Positions 58,578 through 64,000 of a DNA stretch of 64,000 nt are shown here, in pieces. Under the pieces are notes generated by a model. The model searched no databases. It saw nothing but the letters and a program-made list of their open reading frames with translations, and was not told the origin of the DNA. The translations under genes and the position numbers were made by a program. How positions within the stretch are numbered: the first letter of the stretch is position 1; every line of letters starts with the position of its first letter. This DNA is from Streptococcus sp. S784/96/1 (GTDB taxonomy: Bacteria > Bacillota > Bacilli > Lactobacillales > Streptococcaceae), in contig NZ_CACVCC010000008.1 of assembly GCF_902729355.1 (NCBI RefSeq), positions 19,907-83,906 on the forward strand, given 5' to 3'.

Positions 58578-58988
58578 GGCTCTTTGTCAACTGTAATGGG
58601 TGACTTATAGCTAAACACGAGAGGAGACGGGCTTCGTCTTCTCTTTTGCTATATTCAAAGCGAGATAAATCCGTTTCTTGAAATTGTCAAAGTTCCGATA
58701 ACCAAAGGCATTGCGCTTGATATCTTTGATGAGTTTGTTAGTAGCTTCAAGTTTAGCGTTAGAATAAGGCAATTCAATGGCATTAGTGATGTAGGCTTGA
58801 TAGCGAATAAAGGTATTCAAAGCCGTTTTAAAGGTTTGATTGAGATGAGGTAAAGCGTCTTGAATTAAGCCCCAAAACTGGTCAGTATTTTTCTCTTGCA
58901 GGTGGAAAAGAAGTAACTGGTAAAGATCATAATAAACTTTTAACTCAGGTTTTTGCCATTTATTTTCCTCTTGATTTAGCCTGAACAA
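58578..58988 (-). mobile_element. ISL3-family insertion sequence remnant
   Basis: The minus-strand frame 58611-58988 (125 residues) is the C-terminal part of an ISL3-type DDE transposase, with ELPYSNAKLEATNKLIKDIK and RNAFGYRNFDNFKKRI. Full transposases of the family have over 400 residues, so most is missing. The IS end GGCTCTTTGTCAACTGTAAT (58578-58597) is the ISL3-type inverted repeat; no partner was found upstream of the frame. It separates the PTS operon from the ROK gene. Confidence 0.85.
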
Positions 58989-59020
58989 TTAAATTATACT
59001 AGAAAAATAAATGAAAGCTA

Positions 59021-59053
59021 AAAGCCTGTACCCTTTACGGGTACGGCTTTTTT
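59021..59053 (+). terminator. hairpin upstream of the ROK gene
   Basis: AAAGCC-T-GTACCC (59021-59033) pairs with GGGTACGGCTTT (59039-59050) with one bulge, then T bases. It insulates the ROK gene from the IS remnant. Confidence 0.65.
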
Positions 59054-59100
59054 AGATAAAATAGAACTAAGCTACAATAGGATTCAAGGATTAATAAAAC

Positions 59101-60300
59101 ATGGCATTATCAAAAAAACAAAGCCTTCAGCGCAATCAGATTTTAGAAAGTCTTTACTTGCACGGCAGCCAGTCGCGAGCGGATTTAGCACGTCGGCTTG
59201 GTATCACGCCTGCAACCATGACCGAAATTACTGGGGTCATGATTAAGCAGGGCGTTTTGACGGAAACTGGTGATGGTGCGCGTGATTCGGGCATTGGTCG
59301 TAAACGGGTATTGTTGGACGTTAGACCTCAATTGGCCTACTACATGGGGATTGAGCTTGGGGAGAACAAAGTCACGATTTGTTTGACTGATAATCTGGGT
59401 CAACTCGTCGAGAATGCGACGGTTCATCAAACAGTAGACTCAACCTTTCTATTGACTGAAAAAAATTTGATAGAACTAATCCATTCTTATATAGACACTC
59501 ACTGTAACTACTCCATTAAAGCAGTTGCTCTGGCAGTTCCTGGACATTATGAACAGGAGTCTCAGACCATCGTGTCTAATCAGACTTTTTGGTCAAATTT
59601 TGATCTTGCTTCAGTTATTTCTGAGATATCCATTCCTGTTTATGTCAAAAATAATGTGAAATGCATGGCTTTGGCACAACTTTATTTATCCTCAACGAAA
59701 AATAAATTGAATTTCTTGTTTTTAAATCTAAAGCGCGGTATTTTTGCTTCCTATGTTTATGACGGCCATATTTATGGTGATAAAAATTATCTAGTAGGTG
59801 AAGTGGGCCACCTTGTTGTTAATCCCAATGGAGAACAGTGCGAATGTGGGAAGGCTGGCTGTTTACAAACCTATGCCAGTATTCCTTGGATGTTGAAAAA
59901 GGCTCGGCACGCATTGGCTTCTGGTAGGACATCATATTTGAAGCTTTTGGCTGACTGTCCAGAAGAGGTTGAATTAAATGATTTATTTTATGCTTACCAG
60001 ATGGGCGATGAATTTGTGCATCGGATTGTTGAACAAGCTTTAGATTATCTCGTGTTACAAATTAATAATTCCCAAATGATATTAGATGTTGATGCGATCT
60101 ATATTCATGGTAAACTTTTTGAAGAACCTTTGATTATGCGTAAACTTCAGGCTAAGTTGGCAATTAGTACGCAAGTTGTCCAGCAGGAAAGAGCTATTAC
60201 TCGACAAGTTTTGCCATATTGCTCGAACAGAGGTGCAATTGGAGCTTGTGCATTGGCTATCAAAAGGCATTTTATTGAAGGAGAGATTGAAAATTCATAA
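59101..60300 (+). CDS. ROK-family transcriptional regulator
   Basis: The 399-residue protein has an N-terminal winged helix (QRNQILESLYLHGSQSRADL, ARRLGITPATMTEITGVMIK) and a C-terminal ROK domain. GIGRKRVLLDV and MGIELGENKVTICLTDN start the fold. The zinc site is the family CxCGxxGC pattern in EQCECGKAGCLQTYAS, preceded by VGEVGHLVVNP. It resembles NagC/XylR-type repressors that sense free sugars. Its likely targets are the nearby GH16-PTS genes, although an IS remnant now lies between. Confidence 0.85.
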   Translation: MALSKKQSLQRNQILESLYLHGSQSRADLARRLGITPATMTEITGVMIKQGVLTETGDGARDSGIGRKRVLLDVRPQLAYYMGIELGENKVTICLTDNLGQLVENATVHQTVDSTFLLTEKNLIELIHSYIDTHCNYSIKAVALAVPGHYEQESQTIVSNQTFWSNFDLASVISEISIPVYVKNNVKCMALAQLYLSSTKNKLNFLFLNLKRGIFASYVYDGHIYGDKNYLVGEVGHLVVNPNGEQCECGKAGCLQTYASIPWMLKKARHALASGRTSYLKLLADCPEEVELNDLFYAYQMGDEFVHRIVEQALDYLVLQINNSQMILDVDAIYIHGKLFEEPLIMRKLQAKLAISTQVVQQERAITRQVLPYCSNRGAIGACALAIKRHFIEGEIENS

Positions 60301-60328
60301 TTGCAGTTAACTTAACTGAAAATTATTG

Positions 60329-60499
60329 TTAGGCGGTTTTATCTTGTTGAAACAAGTCTTGTGCGGATTAGCAGTTGGGAATTTTTCTGGGTCTCTGATT
60401 AATGGCTAGGGGGGCTTGTTCTAATTCTTCAGGTGTGACTTGCTTGAGTGATTGTCCTTTGGAGATAAATTCCCTAAGCAGGCCATTAAAGTTTTCGTT
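60329..60499 (-). mobile_element. IS30-family transposase remnant
   Basis: The minus strand reads NENFNGLLREFISKGQSL, KQVTPEELEQ and INQRPRKIPNC, a stop, then SAQDLFQQDKTA and a final stop. This is the C-terminal end of an IS30-type transposase (the DDE glutamate region and beyond). It has an in-frame stop and no 5' part, so it is dead. It is a different IS30 from the intact one at 60930. Confidence 0.7.
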
Positions 60500-60605
60500 T
60501 TAATTTAAATAATTATATTGCCATCTCAGAGAAACACATCATAAATATTATTACTCATCATCCTCTTGAGGTGAGTGTTGTAGAAAATGAGAGAGAGGTT
60601 GACAG

Positions 60606-60946
60606 ATGGAGTATTGGTTAGATATTGGAGAAAACATTTTTACTTCTAAATTGTCTTACGATGTTCAAATACAATGGAATTTAAGAGAAGATTTTATAAT
60701 TTTTTACAAGCATACAATGGACAAGGTCCTCTTTATAAACTTGATTTTGGAGAAATCATATTTTTTGAAATGATTGATGAACACCTTTCATTTTCACCAT
60801 TCTTAACCGAAAATGTTACAACATTAAAAGATTCTAATACAAATGGAGTTTTATTTGAAGTAAGGTTTGATGATGTTGATAGCAATACTTTAAATTATTT
60901 TATTAGAAGTGACTTTTATATATCCTCATTTGTCAAATTAAGTTAG
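60606..60946 (+). pseudogene. small unknown gene, frameshifted and cut by IS30
   Basis: GAGAGAGG lies 7 nt before the ATG at 60606, giving MEYWLDIGENIFTSKLSYD and then DVQIQWNLREDF. The better-looking continuation (YNFLQAYNGQGPLYKLDFGE, then FDDVDSNTLNYFIRSDFY) is in another frame, open from about 60650 with an ATG at 60674. Its last codons SSFVKLS lie in the left inverted repeat of the IS, so the natural 3' end is lost. Family not recognised. Confidence 0.45.
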
Positions 60947-61966
60947 ACATTTTCAAGTTAGTCAGAAAAACTTGATAAGGTGTTTGATAATTTAAAGATT
61001 TCCTAGGAATGTTATTTCGTCTATCAGCTATAGCTGATAGACATTTTTGAGAAATACCCTTGAAGTCCATCTGCTTAGGAAGTCCGTGCCGTCTTAATAG
61101 ACCATTAGAATGTTCATTAAGCCCCCGCTGCCCCGGACAGCCTGGATCCGCAAAGAAAATGTCAATGTCATGTTTATTTGAAATGGATTTCCAATTGGAG
61201 AACTCTTTCCCGCAATCAAAGGTAATGGATTTGAAGAGATGTCTTGGAAACTGTGACATCCACTTGCTGACTGATTCCTCAATATCACTCGCTTTTCGTC
61301 CATTAGTTTGAAGTGTGATAATCGCTTTTGACTGCTTCTCAACCAGCGTAATAACAGCACTTTTATGATTCTTGCCAACAATGGTGTCCCCTTCAAGATG
61401 ACCGAATTCACTTTCGAACTCTGGATACATTTCAGTCCGCTCACGAATATTTCTGCGAAAAGCTTGTTTTCCACGCGTTTCTTTCTTCCCATTGGGGTTT
61501 CGTTTCCCTTGCCAGGGTAAATCATTTTTATGGAAGATGCCACGGTCAGCTAAGCGATAGAGGGTTCTCATAGAACAAGGGATGCGCTCAGGATAGGTAC
61601 CTTTTATCACATCGAAACTCCAATCTAATTCTAAATATGATTGGATAAAGTCTTGTACTGGTTTTGTGAGTTGAGTGTTTTTCCGGCCACAACGCTTCTT
61701 GTTGGTTTGGTAACGCTCATAATAGTCATAAGCCGAATGACCAGTTTTCAGAAAAGAAAGAACATTGTAAATCGTTTGTCGTGATCTGCCAAGTGACTTC
61801 GAGATGTCACAAACTTTCTTACCTACTTGGTAATATGCCTCTATCATTACGAGTTCGTTTGTGGTAAGATGAGTGTAGGTCATTTATGTTAGTCCCTTTC
61901 AGACAAATGTGGTAGTTTATCTGAGACTAACATAGATGGCTTTTTCTGTCTAGCTTAATTTTACAA
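60930..61966 (-). mobile_element. intact IS30-family insertion sequence
   Basis: The ends match as inverted repeats: TTGTCAAATTAAGTTAGACA (60930-60949) against the complement of 61947-61966, which reads TTGTAAAATTAAGCTAGACA, 18 of 20 bases. One transposase gene fills the element. It lies just upstream of the large surface-protein gene, whose transcription it may affect. Confidence 0.85.
60933..61883 (-). CDS. IS30-family transposase
   Basis: The 316-residue protein has the N-terminal helix-turn-helix (ELVMIEAYYQVGKKVCDISK, SLGRSRQTIYNVL) and the DDE core: the first Asp in FGHLEGDTIVGKNHKS, the second in FFADPGCPGQRGLNEHSNGL and the Glu nearby in LNEHSN. The length suggests a complete enzyme. 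Its stop lies inside the left inverted repeat, giving the last residues NLI. It should catalyse cut-or-copy transposition of this element. Confidence 0.9.
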   Translation of the reverse strand: MTYTHLTTNELVMIEAYYQVGKKVCDISKSLGRSRQTIYNVLSFLKTGHSAYDYYERYQTNKKRCGRKNTQLTKPVQDFIQSYLELDWSFDVIKGTYPERIPCSMRTLYRLADRGIFHKNDLPWQGKRNPNGKKETRGKQAFRRNIRERTEMYPEFESEFGHLEGDTIVGKNHKSAVITLVEKQSKAIITLQTNGRKASDIEESVSKWMSQFPRHLFKSITFDCGKEFSNWKSISNKHDIDIFFADPGCPGQRGLNEHSNGLLRRHGLPKQMDFKGISQKCLSAIADRRNNIPRKSLNYQTPYQVFLTNLKMSNLI

Positions 61967-62162
61967 CGCGGGAAAAACAATCGTTTCAGAAGTTTCATTC
62001 TGAAGGGATGTTTAAGTTACTGCTTTTTTCTTAATCCTTGCCTATACACAAAAATTAGGTAACTATTACATTACCTCCGTTCCCTTTCTCTCTTCTTATT
62101 ATAGCTATAATGATGATTATAGAGCACCTTCTAATTTCAGAGGTAGAAAGCGAGATATTTTT
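61967..62162 (+). promoter_or_regulatory. upstream region of the surface-protein gene
   Basis: TATAAT at 62106-62111 is a good -10, 52 bp before the ATG; the -35 is weak. CAGAGGT near 62138 is the only ribosome-site-like word, rather far from the ATG at 62163. Confidence 0.45.
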
Positions 62163-64000
62163 ATGTTATTTGATAACCGAAAACGTTATAGCATTCGAAA
62201 ACTCCAAGTTGGGGTAGGGTCTGTTCTCATTGGAACCTTGCTGATCGGACTACCGACACAATTCGTTCAAGCTGATGGTAAGGATGAAGTAGCAATCAGT
62301 TCACCACCCAGTACAGAGATTTTTTCTCATACAGAAGCCAGTCAACTAAAAGAAGAGCAACCGGCGATAGTTTCGGATGCGGAAATCTCTAAAACTGAGA
62401 ATCGCACTGATGATACGAAAATCAAAGGAAGCGAGATTTCGGAAACAACTGACGCTACACTTGAAACGAAAATATCTGAAAGAGGTCACTCAAACTCAGA
62501 TTCATTAGCCACATTAGAGCAAGAAGTCATCGGCAATAGTACACCTACACCTGGTTCATCTCAAATAGACAGCCTCCAACCTGCTGAAGCCACTTTACCT
62601 GAAATAGCTCAAACAAAACCAGAAACAACGAGCCTAAGAAATTCTACACAAGCACAGGAAATCAAATCCCCTCAAGCAAGTGATGGTATCGTTAATAAAA
62701 AGTCAACAACTGTTCCAATGGCTTATGAAGAAGATGTTAATAATACGCATAAAAGCGTAACTTACCAAATAGGATATCACTATGATGGTATCGGCAACAA
62801 TAAAAAGATTACTCATATAACTTGGACTGTCTCTTTCAACAACGCTGGAGAAAATTGGGTTGGACCTAATATGATTTTTATGCTCCCCAAAGGAGTTCAA
62901 TTAGAAAACATTGATTTTGAAAGGACTGGCGAAAAGAAAGAACGTTTCCAAATAAAGGATTCTCATTTTTTCACTGGCGATTTCGATCATACCTATGGAT
63001 ATTTAAAACGAGACAATGGTAGCTATAACTATCAAAGCGAGTGGGACACACATGTTTCTCGTGTAGAGCCTGATAAACAGGGATTTTCACCAAATGATTT
63101 CTCCACTATGTTAATCGTTAAAAAAACAGGTAAAACCTATCTGGATACATCAGATAAGTATCGATATCAAATTACTGCGAAGCTATCTGATACAGTCGAT
63201 CCCACAAATCTTCCATTCTTAACGGGGATAAATCAAATCACTCAGGGAGCTGGGAACTGGTATCGTTTTAAAGGTGAGAAAATAAATCAAGAAGAAAAGA
63301 AAAAATTTGAAGACACCCTCAAAAATGAACTAGTCAAAAAGTTACTAGAACAAGTTGAAAGGGAAAAGCAGGAAGAAAAAGGTATAGGAGACAGCTCCTT
63401 AATAATTTCTCCAGCGCCCAAGCCTAAATCAACACCTGAGATGGCCCCTAAGTCTGAGGAGAGAGCAGTGCCCGAGGCTAAGCCAGAGACTGAGCCTAAA
63501 CCAGCGCCTGAGGCTGAGCCAGAAACCGAGAAAAAGCAAGTACCGGAAGTAAAACCAACACCCGAGGCTGAGCCAGAAACCGAGAAAAAGCAAGTACCGG
63601 AAGTGAAACCAACACCCGAGGCTGAGCCAGAAACTGAGGCAAAACCAACACCTGAGGCTAAGCCAACACCTGAAACAAAACCAGCACCTGAGGCTAAGCC
63701 AGAAACCGAGAAAAAGCAAGTGCCGGAAGTGAAACCCATGCCCGAGGTGAAACCAAAACCTGAGGTAGAACCAGAACCTGAGGTGAAACCAATGCCCGAG
63801 GTAAATCCAGAGACTGAGGTGGAACCAGAACCTGAGGTAAATCCAGAGACTGAGGTAGAACCAAAACCTGAGGTAGAACCAAAACCTGAGGTAGAACCAG
63901 AACCTGAGGTGAAACCAATGCCCGAGGTAAATCCAGAGACTGAGGTGGAACCAGAACCTGAGGTAAATCCAGAGACGGCGTTAGCTCGAGATTCTGCGTT
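62163..64000 (+). CDS. YSIRK surface protein with Pro-rich repeats (SadP/Fhb-like, tentative), 5' part
   Basis: The frame is open from 62163 to the window end (612 codons). It starts with a YSIRK signal (KRYSIRKLQVGVGSVLIG, then TLLIGLPTQFVQA). Next come a low-complexity Ser/Thr/Glu region (about 38-190), a beta-rich domain (about 198-370; YQIGYHYDGIGNNKKI, GENWVGPNMIFMLPKG, YLKRDNGSYNYQ) and a charged helix (about 375-410). From about residue 420 there are Pro/Glu/Lys/Val repeats (PEVKP, PEAEPETEKKQVPEV). The domain recalls the S. suis adhesin SadP / factor H-binding protein Fhb, from memory only. An LPxTG anchor would be expected beyond the window. Confidence 0.8.
   Translation, partial: MLFDNRKRYSIRKLQVGVGSVLIGTLLIGLPTQFVQADGKDEVAISSPPSTEIFSHTEASQLKEEQPAIVSDAEISKTENRTDDTKIKGSEISETTDATLETKISERGHSNSDSLATLEQEVIGNSTPTPGSSQIDSLQPAEATLPEIAQTKPETTSLRNSTQAQEIKSPQASDGIVNKKSTTVPMAYEEDVNNTHKSVTYQIGYHYDGIGNNKKITHITWTVSFNNAGENWVGPNMIFMLPKGVQLENIDFERTGEKKERFQIKDSHFFTGDFDHTYGYLKRDNGSYNYQSEWDTHVSRVEPDKQGFSPNDFSTMLIVKKTGKTYLDTSDKYRYQITAKLSDTVDPTNLPFLTGINQITQGAGNWYRFKGEKINQEEKKKFEDTLKNELVKKLLEQVEREKQEEKGIGDSSLIISPAPKPKSTPEMAPKSEERAVPEAKPETEPKPAPEAEPETEKKQVPEVKPTPEAEPETEKKQVPEVKPTPEAEPETEAKPTPEAKPTPETKPAPEAKPETEKKQVPEVKPMPEVKPKPEVEPEPEVKPMPEVNPETEVEPEPEVNPETEVEPKPEVEPKPEVEPEPEVKPMPEVNPETEVEPEPEVNPETALARDSA
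63458..63970 (+). repeat. tandem Pro-Glu/Lys/Val codon repeats
   Basis: Units of about 12-36 bp such as CCTGAGGTAGAACCA and GAGAAAAAGCAAGTACCGGA recur many times, in places nearly identical over tens of bases. They lie within the wall-spanning part of the surface protein and are prone to change in copy number. Confidence 0.85.

Noticed and set aside
63287..63918. Long minus-strand open frames opposite the surface protein
   Set aside because: They are mirror images of the Pro-rich codon repeats; their repeated residues follow from the plus-strand repeat and no ribosome site or start of quality is present.
63458..63970. CRISPR-like direct repeats
   Set aside because: Unit length varies, there are no unique spacers, and the repeats keep the reading frame of the surface protein.

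Overview
The window looks like a low-GC streptococcal chromosome, most likely Streptococcus suis or a close relative. The gene order holA-sodA, murD-murG-divIB, a full aro operon ending in a LytR-CpsA-Psr gene, and rlmD is streptococcal. So are the two YSIRK-type surface proteins, the MsmK-type ATPase and the lipoprotein set. No tRNA, rRNA or CRISPR array was seen.

Core part, 1-32300. The 3' end of holA is followed by an inserted-looking module (540-4839): a TM2-domain protein, three lipoproteins and a WYL regulator. Then comes sodA. After it lies a membrane-anchored serine hydrolase broken by an exact 17-bp tandem duplication, then murD-murG-divIB, where divIB has what looks like a new premature stop. 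A secreted C39-like protein follows. Next is a divergent module: a VTC/TTM polyphosphate polymerase-like enzyme and a DUF4956 membrane protein on the minus strand, facing a Cthe_2159-type beta-helix lipoprotein. Then fhs with a PurR-box-like site, and an LTA-synthase-type sulfatase (minus). A chorismate/aromatic amino acid operon follows (rRNA methyltransferase, aroD, aroE, NUDIX, aroB, aroC, tyrA, ylbF-like / aroA, aroK, pheA, lytR-like), and then rlmD.

Accessory part, 32300-64000. A non-coding repeat occurs three times in the same orientation (about 32391, 49586 and 52908). Each copy starts with the codons of an rlmD-like C-terminus (VEVVxLLVKA-stop) and carries a strong hairpin terminator. 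The copies divide the region into blocks. Block 1 (32.8-48.2 kb) is a fucose and blood-group-glycan island: a DeoR repressor, then fuculokinase, fucose isomerase, fuculose-phosphate aldolase, a sugar ABC importer, a GH29 fucosidase, a GH36 alpha-galactosidase, a decayed MsmK ATPase gene and a secreted GH98 endo-beta-galactosidase with two CBM51 modules. The secreted GH98 would release A/B-type oligosaccharides, the importer would take them up, GH36 and GH29 would trim them inside the cell, and FucI, FucK and FucA would break down the fucose. An S24-family regulator and an unknown protein end this block. Block 2 (49.9-52.9 kb) holds a MerR regulator with a textbook operator in front of a carboxylesterase, and a decayed umuC / YolD-like / DUF5960 operon. 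Block 3 (53.1-60.3 kb) is a probable beta-glucan locus: a YSIRK-secreted GH16 glucanase, cellobiose-type PTS IIC, IIB and IIA genes with a TIM-barrel gene between them, and a ROK regulator, with an ISL3 remnant inserted. The right edge holds an IS30 remnant, an intact IS30 element interrupting a small gene, and the first 1.84 kb of a repeat-rich YSIRK surface protein that runs off the window.
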